Below, in pieces: positions 53,001-64,000 of a stretch of DNA of 64,000 nt. The stretch covers positions 18,629 through 82,628 of the forward strand of contig OENT01000715.1 in NCBI GenBank assembly GCA_900239685.1, written 5' to 3'. The notes under the pieces were generated by a model. That model ran no database searches and was not told the DNA's origin. It saw only the letters and a list, made by a program, of their open reading frames with translations. Numbering within the stretch: position 1 is the stretch's first letter; every line of letters begins with the position of its first letter. A program made the position numbers and the translations under genes. Source of the DNA: Rotaria macrura. Its lineage: Eukaryota; Rotifera; Eurotatoria; Philodinida; Philodinidae.

Positions 53001-55252
53001 TAACAACAGCAGCAGTGGCAACATGTAATTCTAATGATAAGGATGACAACAATGATGATGATGGGGATAGTGATCACAAGGATGAGATAAACAATCAACA
53101 AAATAATTTCAATAGTGAAGATATGCTCACACATTTAATTAATACGGCAATGTCAACAAGAAAAATAAATGCAACGAATTCATTCTTAGATAATCTACCT
53201 ACTTCTTTGATGAATAATAATGTTGCTGCATCACTTGTAACACTTCTTGGGCAATTAACTAGTAAACAGTTAGCTCAACAACAACAACAACCACAATTCA
53301 CTGCCGAAAAAGCACCATTAGTTAAACGATACAAATGTTCACTTTGCTCACATATATCTGCTTGGGGAGGTAAATTATATTAAAATATTACATGCGAATT
53401 GTAAATAATTCATCGTTTTTCATTAAAATAAAAGGCAATGTAAAAAAGCATTTGAAACGTATGCATCCAACTGAACATGCAGGTCATGTGATTGATCTTG
53501 GTCTTGATCTGGTGAATAATGGTACTCAATTACTAACACAAGCATCTTTAACGTTAAATAAAGATGAAGTCGATGAAACGAATGAACATCGCATAGTTAA
53601 TGCAAATAAACTACGAACAGCTAACGAACATTGTCAACAAACCTATCAGCAGGTATGTCAAAAGATGACAAGTCACAGAAACGAACGATTCATTCAACGG
53701 TCATATTGTATTCCATGGATAAATCTTCCAATGTGAAATTTCCATTGACATGCACTAAAACTGAATATTGCTTTGTTGCTCGAGCTAAAGAGGTGAATTA
53801 CATGATTTTCAATCTTCAGTTAAATTTTCATTAAAACGAGATAGATCATATGTATTCAATTCATGCAATGCCATTTTATGCCATGTGTTTTCAATAAAAC
53901 GTACTGTCTACTAGACTGACATGATACTTACTCTTCGATTGAGTTTAGAGAAGATGTTTGAAATATTGATAACTATTATTGCACAATAAATATCAATCGA
54001 AGAACATTACCCTATGTTACATAGGACTGTAAAAGAAAGTCATTCTTGTCGACTTTTAATTCTGATTCGCACGCATCCTGTGCGTATACTAGGTACGACA
54101 GAAATAAAAAAAAACAACGACATAATAAGCAGCAATTTATGAAAGTAAGACTACGATTCTTGGTGTTACACCGGGTTTTTATGCATAAAATCAGACCCGA
54201 AATATATGAGTATGTGTACCCTTAAATGAGCATGCTTTTTGATACTGAATATTTATAAAAATATATATCTTCATTTGAAATGAATTACTTTCATAACTCA
54301 ATCACTTTCTATCTATCGTCTTTTGATAATCGTTTGTTAATAAATTCCATAATATTAATAGTAAAAATTATTGAGTAGTGAGTGTTTATTATAAATAACA
54401 TGCAATAGAAACTTGTTCGAATTCAATACTATGCATATTAGTATTGATCAACTGAGATCATCGTTCTTGAGATGAAATCATGTATTTACTGAAGTTTCCT
54501 TTTTATTTCCAAATCTTTTTCTTTTCGATAGTCATCTGAAATTATCAATACAAAATTAAAAGATATTGATAATTCTCCTTCATTTGCTCCACTACCATCA
54601 ACAAATCCTTGTCAATCAACACGACCTGAACGTCTCTATGCATGTTCGGCATGTTCATATGAATGTACAAATTCATCAAATATTCATCGTCATGTAGAAC
54701 TTCACTGTGGTGATGATGGCGGTGGTTTTCAATGTTCACAATGTTTTTTCTTATCAAAATGGCGTGCTAGTATTCGTAAACATATGATATCAACACATTG
54801 TAGTAGTTTAGCTTCATTAACAAACGTTCTCGAACCTTTAATACTTTTGAAATCTAATGATGCTACTGTTATTATTAAAAAATGGCTAAGTATGTACATT
54901 GTGTTTTTGACTCAAGTTTTTTTAAATGTAATCGTCTTGTTCTTCTTCTTTAGTTCATGACAATGGTACTAAACATGAGGATGATCCTAACAATAATAAT
55001 ACACCTACGATGGACACATCAATATATTATTGTTCATCTTGTCCATATACAAATAATAATCGTCAATTATTTGAACAACATGTTATTCATCATAATGTGT
55101 CTAAAACTGGTGGAAATTTTTATGCATGTGCATTTTGTACATTTAATGTTAATGAAAAAGATTCATTTGAAGATCATCAAATGCTACATGTTATGAAAGA
55201 AGATTTTCAACAAGATGCAACAGCTAATACTCTAGAGAATGCGGTTATTTAA
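50003..55252 (+). CDS. C2H2 zinc-finger protein with 13 fingers
   Basis: Probable nuclear DNA-binding protein. Exons: 50003-50078, 50142-50245, 50314-50593, 50675-50914, 50987-51520, 52415-52878, 52937-53369, 53435-53652, 54532-54889, 54954-55252. All join in phase to 1,001 aa. Finger 1 is C7-C10-H23-H27; twelve more follow, e.g. CPFCDYASQYPGKVKKHLTDEH-type (20-22 residues, C-x2-C...H-x3-5-H). They are scattered, singly or in pairs, among Ser/Asn/Thr-rich linkers with acidic runs, and lack the TGEKP linkers of KRAB-type arrays. Several fingers have Trp or Tyr near the helix start. Introns cut through fingers 1, 5 and 9. The spacing recalls REST- or hunchback-like proteins, but I cannot assign an ortholog. 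It also holds a KRKR basic motif (exon 5). Two introns are ~0.9 kb. Confidence 0.9.
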
Positions 55253-58200
55253 ATCGATAAATATCAAAGAGAGAATGGAATTAGGATTCTTTGCTTTTCT
55301 TCTTGTTTCTCTTTACTATCTTCTATTTCTTTTTGAATTTCTATGTATTAAATCAATGCGATTTATGTCAGTTATCTATGTAAAAATACTCATCACTGCT
55401 GACTTGTCTGTTTGTTTATCATCGCAGTGTATATAAATATCTATTTTCTTGTTTCATATCATTCCATCATTCAAATTCATAGATCGCTCTAGTCAGATGA
55501 TGAAGAGAACCTAAAGGAAAAATGAAATAACTTGATCATTTATCTGTATTATTTAATGTTCTTTTTTTTCTTTTCTATGTGTTTGTCTGTGTTAGTTTTT
55601 CTTTCTGTATTCTTCTGAAAGATAGTACATATCTTTCGATTTTCATGTGTTTTTTCTCTCACTGACCAATCACTTGGTCAACAAAGAAGTAGTTTGAAAC
55701 GAATAAAAACTAACAAACAAAGTCAGCCAGTTTCTGTAGTTCAGTAAGAAAGAAAACATCACAAACGACCGTTCTAGTGAAAAAGAATTATCGCATAAAA
55801 AATATCTTTGACGGTTAGGGATGTGCCGAGATCGAGTGTCTCCTCCGTTCAGGTACATCCTTAAATTAAGTTTGACATAAATCATTGTTTATCATGTACA
55901 ATCATGCATATTGTACTGAATTTTTCATATTCAATATTTGACACCAAATAATAAAAGTGCAGATTAATGGATGCTAAGCATTCGATTGAGATGGATTTGA
56001 TGTTTTATTTCGAATAACAATATTTAAATAATGAAGTTCGAATGACCATAGTGTCCGATAAATTTACGAGTGGTTGATGTACTTTATCGATTGTTTCAAA
56101 ACATAGTAGTGTTCTAATAGCATGAGTCCATTCTTTTTCGATCTTCAAATGCTAATCCTCTGTGAATTAAATATCAATCTTGTTTTACATATCTTAGAGT
56201 TTTTCATTATAATTGAGAAAGATGGTTGAAAGGTTCACTGAAGTAGGATTCAACTGCTAACGAGATAGTAGAATCCTCATTCTGGAATAGAACAAATTCA
56301 ATCTTAAAATAGAATTACGTTGATCTTCAGTCTGTAAGAAAACTAGATCAATTCTTTTTTCACTATTTTATCGATGGGTAATGATACAGGGGAGAAGCAA
56401 CTCGAGACAGTAGAGAGTTTCATTTCATCTTTTCTTTTATCTGAAGAATTTTCCCAGGTCACCCACGTTTACCAAGATCCTATCAGATTCGTAACATACT
56501 GACTGGTTCCTTAGAATAGGTGTCGAATTCCTTGCTCTCCAAAATCACAATGTTTCAATAAAATCTACGTCAAATTCAATGATAGGTTGTCGTATATTAT
56601 TGGATTCCAATCAAATCTGGATCACAATCCAGAAGCAAGCATTACGTGGTCTGGGTTACTATTCATTGAATATTTCTCGTATGTATTCGTACGTTAATAA
56701 TCGAATGAATATTTTTCGACTATTGCTCGCAGAAGAAGGCAAAACATTTTATGGAATACATAGTCACACATAAGAAAAATTATTTAAATTCAGATAGTAG
56801 TGAAATCATTAATATACCTGCAAAACTAGTATAATTGGAATCAATAACTAAACCATGCATTGTAATTAAAAATTTCTTCATGAAAAATATTCTACACATA
56901 AGAAAACAAAATGGTTTCATTTTCGTTGGCTACTACCATAGTCGATAAAGTAGATCATATGCTTTTTTATTTTATTGTTAAATAATAGAATAAAAAAAAA
57001 CTATTACGAAGACAATATGCATCAAACTACAGTCTTATCCAATGCTATAATTTTCGGGTGACTCATGATAAGATACACATTCATGTTTCTTACAAATATC
57101 TTCTAGATTTAGTTATGTATGATGAATGATAATACCATTACAGAACTATGCAGATCCGTCAATCTCATACTGGATTACTTTGAAGCTGACTATGTATCAT
57201 TAAAAATTTGTTGTAAAATTCTTGTTTATTGAAGGAAAAACATATTCAGCCCATACGAAAACTTCAACTACATACATCTGTACAATCTACAATCAAATTT
57301 ACATATTCTTAAGGTTTGCAATGAATGAATGAAAAGTCGATGAATATTACGTCGAAACAAATGAGAACAAATTTTAGTTTGCCTAGAAATACTTTCAATG
57401 ATGACATTCTGCGTATTAATCAAAATAGTGGGTAAGATAAATTGAGCGACATTACAGCTATTCTTATTCTCTTCACTCACTGAACTCATAGTCCCAAGAT
57501 ATGTTCTTAGTCAATATTTAATTCTCAACTTACTCCATCATTTATATTCCTGAAATAAAATAACTGACTAAATTTTACTTGTTGAACTGAGTACATGATT
57601 TTTTCCAAGGTATAGAATCAAGTTGATTGTTAAAATTTCGAACATTTCCTTATAATATGTATATATGTGTGTAGAGCACTGATGTTCAATTTTTTCCAAT
57701 GTTGCAAAAGCTTCATTGACACTCGGCAATAGAAAGAAGACGATGCAGAGTACAACTTATCATCGTTGCAAGTAAAAGATACGGATTATTTTTCAAATGA
57801 ACGTGAGAAATAGACAGCAGATAACATGAATATTGCATCGATTAACAGACGTGACTTGACCTAATTATTCTCCAAGAAGTCAATACGGCACGAACACGAG
57901 ACTTGCAACAACAAATTTTGATCTGAATCGAATAATATCGAAGGAATTCTTATTATCATAGTCAATTACAAATTGCAAACGTGAAATTTCATCACACAGC
58001 TTCCTGTAAGAAAACATTTCCATCAAATTGTTATGAAAGCAGCTAGGTTCTTCTCTCGTCACTTCTGTTCATTTTCATTCTATTTTTTTCTATGCCGTTG
58101 AATCAAGCACTTCATCAACTTTCTCAAAAAGATTTATTCTGAACAAATATAATTTCCACGTTAAACACAATTCGTTTGGTGTCTATTCAATCAAGTCTCG

Positions 58201-59685
58201 CTATTGAAAAATAGATTCAATAACTGGATTAACAAAGAAGTATTCCTGCGACAGAATTCGAACGAGTCTCTTTTCGAAAAAAAAGACAAACGAATAAATA
58301 ATCTAAGTGACTGAACAGAATTGGAGTTCTAAAAACAATGTCCACTGATAATTTGAGACAAAAATTTTCTTGATTAAACCAAATCCGAGAATAAAGCTAC
58401 CACATAAGCAAATATTTTCAACGTGTTTTATTTAGTATGTCGAAGCCCTTGTCATTTTTTAGAGAAGCATACTTAATTTACAGAATTTTAGCCTTATAGA
58501 TGACTATTTCCAATCACATGTTATTTTCCTCGCTAGATCCAATCAACTATTGTTCTTTTCAAGGTAGGATCCCTATTTATTCCTAAAATGCCGATGAGGT
58601 TTCGATGCTATTATAGTTTTATTTCAAATTTTATATTTTGAGATACCAAGAGAGAGCGAGAGTTACTTCACTTGACAGTCCTCTGATCAGATTAAAACAA
58701 CGAAATTCAGATCATTGTTTCTTATCTACAGAAAGATATTACTCAATGATAAGCTCGGAAGATTGGTTTGTTCACCGACAAATATCATGTCAATATTCGA
58801 TATCATCAGTTATCAGAATACTTAAACTTGATGGGTTTATGTTTCGACCTAACGGACATTGGACAAATCAAAGAATTATAATTGTCAAGGTTGGATGTGA
58901 GTATCAGTAGTTGCTTGTGTGGGTTGTAGACATGATAACTATTTGAATTATAGACTCATGTAGGTAGTATCAAAGAGGCTGATAACAGCAAATCGATAAC
59001 AGATTAGAATCACGTGTGAACGTACATCATATATGATGCAGCTTAACAAGTCAATATCTGATACATGTAATTAATACATAGAAGACTACTAGCAAATGGT
59101 TACCTTCAATATTTCTCGACTTTTACTACTAAAACTGTTATGTTTAGCAAAGAACACATAAAATTCGATAGATTCTATTTAATTCTATCGTAAAATAAAA
59201 GATGGAATTTATACTATGGAAAAATTTCTAAATATATACTCGAGCGTATTGTGTTAAGTATCACATTGGTGAGATCTTCACAAAATGATTAACTAAATAG
59301 GATGGTAAAGAATGAACGACAAAACCATGGGGTGTTTGTTTTGTTTTGAGAAATAGAAGTTGATTTTATGTATGTACAGACGATGAATGAGATTTTACCA
59401 TGTCCATACGTGTATCTAACATGAAGCAAAATACTGTTGAGTGCATGTTACTATTAGCTTAGCCAACTGGATATGTACTTCAAATGCCCTGAACAAACAA
59501 GCGCGCATCGGTAAAAAGTTTTCTTGGAGCAATCACAAAGGAACAAATAAAAGAATGGGATGGCGTTGCGATCAACTCCTATCGGTGTTTGATATGAACA
59601 CACTTTTGAATGTTGTATATAAATATAAATTTTTGCAATTTTAATGATAGATTTTATTGAGAAAAAGAAGAATAGTGAAGAAAAA
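55253..59685. other. Intergenic, no gene supported
   Basis: Plus-strand frames at 56579-56773 and 58638-58910 are open for 64 and 90 codons and have mixed composition, but no family resemblance, no good splice partners and no matching frame nearby. Convergent ends of the zinc-finger gene (plus) and the secreted-protein gene (minus) lie at the borders. Confidence 0.45.
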
Positions 59686-60693
59686 TTATTCAATAAAAAT
59701 TGGATAGACTTCACTAGTAACTGTTTCATATCCACCACCACGAAGAATTGGAGTAAGATGTTGTTTGCCTGCAGTTTTAACGCGAGTTATCACAAGTTCT
59801 TGACGTTTTTCGAAATTGACCGAGTTGAAATAGAGTCGTTCTGGTTTCCATGTTACACAGTCCGTACATTCAGCAGTACTTGCCGGTTGCCATTCAACAG
59901 TGACAGTATCATTGCCATGAACATTGTGTGGAGGAGTCGTAAGCCAAATCTGTACTGATGAACTTTGATTCAAAGCAATTTTCGATGTTTGCGGATAATA
60001 TAGAAGACCTAATGATGTGTCTTTACAAGTGTAGGCCCAATATTTTGGAATCATATTAAACAGACTATCATCAGGTTTACCAGTCGATATTATTTTATAC
60101 TTCGTCGTAAACTGTGAAAGTACCCATCCTCGACGAACAACCTGTGTTGTTCTTAAAGGTATATCTGTATTTTTAATAAAGTAGATCTCCTCACATGGAT
60201 ATTGTGCACCACCGTCGACATCACATTTTTCATTTGCATACCAGTAATCTTCATTCTCTTGTGTATGATTAGACGAATGTATCATTGGATAATTAAATTT
60301 AATATAATTTTCAATTTTGAATGTAGTCATATTATAATACCAATGCGATGGAAATCCAGTGTATGAACCAAATCCATACTCCCAATATGTGCCGTAAAAA
60401 CATCTGTCTGATGTGTTCGACATTGACATCTCTACGTAATGTTTCGATTCTGGTGAATCAGGTATTGCATAAGGAAAGTTTTTCATAACAAAAGCAAATC
60501 GTCGTTCGGATCCTCCCAATACATATGTTTTAAATGCCTTTTGATTGACATCATCAATTGCCATAATAGTTTGATCATTGCCGACAATGGACAATGTTAC
60601 TTGTGAAGGAAAATATGGTTGCACACATCGTACAAAATTATGATTTATGAACAATGAAAAATAAAACAGCAATATTGTTGTTTGAATCATCAT
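59686..60693 (-). CDS. Secreted protein of unknown function, intronless
   Basis: A single 335-codon frame. Residues 1-23 form a signal peptide (MM, then a hydrophobic stretch, with a Cys at about 23). The mature part has several N-glycosylation sequons (NTS, NMT, NHT, NQS, NDT), an even scatter of Cys (including the close pair CTDC at ~278-281) and many aromatic residues. The last ~100 residues alternate hydrophobic strands (VQIWLTTPP, TVTVEWQP, QELVITRVKT) in a pattern like an Ig-like or Calx-beta sandwich; that is a guess from strand pattern only. It ends in a Gly-rich turn (RGGG). I recognise no family. It is the only sizeable intronless gene in the window. TTTTAG lies 8 nt before the ATG. 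Confidence 0.8.
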   Translation of the reverse strand: MMIQTTILLFYFSLFINHNFVRCVQPYFPSQVTLSIVGNDQTIMAIDDVNQKAFKTYVLGGSERRFAFVMKNFPYAIPDSPESKHYVEMSMSNTSDRCFYGTYWEYGFGSYTGFPSHWYYNMTTFKIENYIKFNYPMIHSSNHTQENEDYWYANEKCDVDGGAQYPCEEIYFIKNTDIPLRTTQVVRRGWVLSQFTTKYKIISTGKPDDSLFNMIPKYWAYTCKDTSLGLLYYPQTSKIALNQSSSVQIWLTTPPHNVHGNDTVTVEWQPASTAECTDCVTWKPERLYFNSVNFEKRQELVITRVKTAGKQHLTPILRGGGYETVTSEVYPIFIE

Positions 60694-63100
60694 GTTAGTT
60701 TCTAAAACATGTCAATATTATATTATACATAGATGTTGATATTCATCGTGATTGAAATCAGATGATATCGCCCGACTAAGTTTATGGAAATACATGAAAA
60801 TGAACACGTATCAGAATATATTATAGATTTAAAGCAACGTATTGAAATTCAAGCGACTCATATTTTCTTGTGGTATTTTCCGTTTTCTAATTTGTTTCTA
60901 TTAGCTACTACGATTAAAATATATTGGACATAGTCATTAAGGAACTTATCTTGTTTTAGTCAGTTTTAATCTCCTTGCAATTAGCGCACTAGGGTGATGG
61001 ATCTTAAGGCATTATTATAATTTAATTCGCATTTTGAAAAAGATTTGAAAAAGAAATTGAAGAGTGCGACATGAATACTATTCAATTTTTATGCAATCGT
61101 CCAACGAAAAACAATAATATTATGTTGTGTTTTTGTGTTTGACTTAGCTTTTTCTGTTTTTCTATTTTTAACATCTTTATCTGATTTTGATTCAATTAAA
61201 ATAGAATTGAGAAAGTTTCCGATGACACATTTCCAATAAAAACAAATAATTTATACGTATGAAATGTTTCATTTTCCACGATGAAACGTTTCCGCGAAGA
61301 AGTCTTTAATAAATGCTTTCTTATTTTCACAGATTTATTATTCGAAAAGCAGCTCGTCTTTAGATGCAGACGTTTATTCTTGTGTAAACATGAAATATTT
61401 TAAGGATCTAAGTGCTTGCTAATACTCTAGCAACATCATCGTCCAACATTCATAATCAATTTTTTATAAATAGAACAAAAGAAAAGTAAATTATTACCGT
61501 TTTTTTATTATCTCACACGTCACAATTTGTACTTTAGAAAAGTATTTGTCAACTAACAATCAATAAAAAGATAATAAACGAGATATTTAATTCTATTGTA
61601 AGTCTTTCTTTATTATTACAATAAATTATCTATTGGATTGAAAGCAAATTTTTGTTTTGTCATTTTCTATGGATTAATCAGATTTTTCTCATGAAAAAAT
61701 AATCATCTGATACATCACTTCTGTCTATGTTACTTTGCGTTTGCGCTAATGACGTATCAATTGTTGTATACTGCACGACGTATATTTATCAAAACTCACA
61801 AGAACATGGAAGCTCATCTAATTCGAAATCACTCCATCTAATGATGTTAACAATACAAAATTGGAACGAGAATGTTGTTTTCTCATTGAAAATAGAAAAA
61901 GACACTAAATACTCATTTTGACTAGAGAAAAATGGACGACGTATTGATCTTAGCAAATAACTATACTGTATCTTCGTAACGAACGGGTCATCTTTCGCAG
62001 ATTTTTCAGTCAACTTAATGCCCTGTACAATTGTTCCTTAGCCAATGAAAAAAAATAGAGCAACTTATTTGTTCGATTCTGCACCCACATCATTGCCGTT
62101 GGACATCATATGTATATAGCATATAATCAAGAATGCATAACTGGGGAAATAGCATGCACTATTATAACATAGATACACGATAAAACCGATGAAATTCTTT
62201 TCCAAAGTTCGTACATCTCATGGCCACTTGCTAATTGATATTCGTCAGAGACATCAAAGATCACTTTATAGACTTGCAGTTTTCAAAAATGGAATTACAT
62301 GTAAAACATTTCTGTGTTGAATCTGATAGTGTTGTGCATTTTCAGTTCTGAAACGGTCTACTGTTGGAGTATCACACTATAATATTTACGTTTTCGTCTT
62401 GTAAACAATGTTGATTTCGAAAATCTCAATAGATATAAAGACTACAGTCCTTCAACATTGAAATTACGCGCCACTATCAGATTCAACCTTTGAACATAAC
62501 TGCATCTCAATCTAGTTTTCGACATTTGACACATATCATATGGTGCTTGAAATTTAGAAGGAAAATATGCACAAACTTTGCACGGGGATCAACCAACTAC
62601 TAGTCATGGGACGAGCGAATGCCTTTTGAAATTTCTTCACGTGTATCGTGTATCTATGTTGTTCGAGTGTACATATTGTTTTGTCATCCGTATCCAAATT
62701 TTAATTGATTAAACTTTTTTAACTGGTTAAATAAGTAGTTGGTGCATAACAATAATAGATGAAACCAAACGGCAATGATCTCAAAAGAATTTGGAAAAAG
62801 TAAGATGTACCCCATGTGTTGGTTGAGAAATGCGTGCATATTTATATATTTGCTGTTATTAAGCACTACTAATAGTTTGATAACAGATGTCATTTTATCT
62901 CATATGACATTCAAAATAAATTATTGATAGCATCATGATGAAAATATCAAAAAGAATACTCTCATGCAATGTCAATAGAACCTTAACTAGAGGCCCCTGT
63001 GAAAAGTCAGAGTTTAAGATTATAGCAAAAATTGATTAAATAAAGTGTTTCAATTATCATCCCATATATAAAATAATTCGATTATGAATCAAGTTTAAAA
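60694..63100. other. Intergenic, no gene seen
   Basis: AT-rich, with only short frames on both strands (for example 61727-61921 plus and 62893-62684 minus). Nothing recognisable. It may include the decayed end of the Helitron to its right. Confidence 0.45.
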
Positions 63101-63323
63101 TTACTTATAATGGCACTATTATCATCTGATCTTAATCAGATTTTTCAACCCTAAAACGACAGAATTCATTTGGTTCTTTTAAAATGTATCTTAATCGATT
63201 TCCTACAGCGACCATATTTATTGATTAAAATCGATTTAAAATTGGTCAAAATCAAATGAAATCTGTCTTTTTAAAACTGAAAATTCTGATTAAAATCAGA
63301 TAATAATGGTACCATTGTAAGCA
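63101..63323. repeat. Foldback MITE-like element
   Basis: About 223 bp whose halves are imperfect reverse complements. TTACTTATAATGG at the left end matches GCTTACAATGG read on the other strand from the right end, and TCTGATCTTAATCAGA matches TCTGATTTTAATCAGA. AT-rich, no coding potential. It lies just downstream of the Helitron helicase remnant on the minus strand. Confidence 0.65.
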
Positions 63324-63399
63324 ACTTTTAATTTAGTTCAAAAGCAAAATTTTTTATATGGGTATTTGGTTTATTACATACAAAAAGAAATGACTAAAG

Positions 63400-64000
63400 T
63401 TACAAACTCACAAAAATAAGCATATGGGAATCACGAAAAGATTTCTCGATAACAACATTATCTGTTACTGTCTTCTTAATATCCGTTATGCCTTGTCTAG
63501 TAATATCTTTTACTTTAACTTTTAAGCAATTGGATCCCGTTGCTCTTGAACATCCTGTAGAAAAACTGAACATGAGAAAAGGAAGGTTATGGAAGATAGA
63601 GGTAAAATTTATCAAATTTTTGGCCTTGAGACTTATTTAGTCTCATTGCATATGCAAGGCGAACTGGAAACTGTCTTCGAACGAAATTCAGTAGAAGTGT
63701 TGAACCATAATCCGAATTCAAAAATATTATAGGATTAAAATGAACAGTTTCAGAAAATGCATCAGTGATAGCTTCTAATAGAAGCAAGTTTTGACGAAAG
63801 GCCCTAACAATTATTCTAGTTTCATAGCAAAATGATTTGTTTACCAGTAGATGTCTCAAAATTAATGCTGTTTAGCCTATTTTTAAATTTAATTAATACG
63901 ATGGTGATCCAGGCGGATTCAAAGTATTTAGAAACTCTATTAGAATATTGACGTGTAAATCATGATCGTCTATATCGCCACTGCTTTTTACAGAGCTAGT
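63400..64000 (-). pseudogene. Helitron Pif1-like helicase, C-terminal fragment, broken
   Basis: Helitrons are rolling-circle transposons coding for a Rep/helicase protein. Read on minus from the window edge: a segment like the conserved Helitron EFLN-LNP-G-P / LNLK-G block, then ETRIIVRAF, then the diagnostic RRQFPVRLAYAMRLNKSQGQ (SF1B helicase motif) and YLP, and then CSRATGSNCLKVKV, the usual near-C-terminal SRA block. Between these are in-frame stops (around 63898 and 63880, and after YLP near 63599) and a frame change within the FSH-Q motif (63560-63595). The copy is therefore dead. The rest of the protein lies beyond the window. Confidence 0.85.

Overview
The window is eukaryotic nuclear DNA: AT-rich, with protein genes cut into many exons by short GT-AG introns (mostly about 50-80 nt) and a few long ones. 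Animal-specific proteins (muscle myosin heavy chain, virilizer, NXF1-type export factor, Prp17) place it in a small-genome animal. Compact introns, 3' splice sites lying directly in front of start codons (as expected with spliced-leader trans-splicing) and a decayed Helitron helicase together suggest a bdelloid rotifer. That placement is inference; no marker gene in the window proves it.

Layout. 1-1.8 kb: a foldback repeat and GC-rich repeat islands. 1.8-7.9 kb, minus strand: the N-terminal ~864 codons of virilizer/VIRMA, the scaffold of the m6A mRNA methyltransferase complex, with a ~1.35-kb near-perfect inverted repeat inside one intron. 11.0 kb: tRNA-Thr(UGU). 12.2-23.1 kb, minus: a complete muscle myosin heavy chain in 31 coding exons (1,955 aa reconstructed), one of them only 7 nt long. 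23.1-31.9 kb: repeat-rich DNA with several GC-rich islands and no gene I can support. 32.0-35.5 kb, minus: the splicing factor PRP17/CDC40. 35.8-36.7 kb, minus: an RNF4-like RING protein with SUMO-interaction-like motifs. 37.4-43.8 kb, plus: an NXF1-type mRNA export factor. 43.8-50.0 kb: AT- and T-rich, no gene seen. 50.0-55.3 kb, plus: a 13-finger C2H2 protein of about 1,001 aa. 59.7-60.7 kb, minus: an intronless secreted protein of unknown function. 63.1-63.3 kb: a foldback element. 63.4-64.0 kb, minus: a broken Helitron helicase running off the window end.

Three of the genes act on mRNA (m6A writer scaffold, splicing factor, export receptor), but they are separate transcription units and I see nothing that makes them a cluster with a shared role. 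I found no CRISPR array, operon or other prokaryotic-style system. The most unusual material is non-coding: hammerhead-ribozyme-like cores inside a foldback repeat, a large nested palindrome in the virilizer intron, and islands each dominated by its own short GC-rich word.
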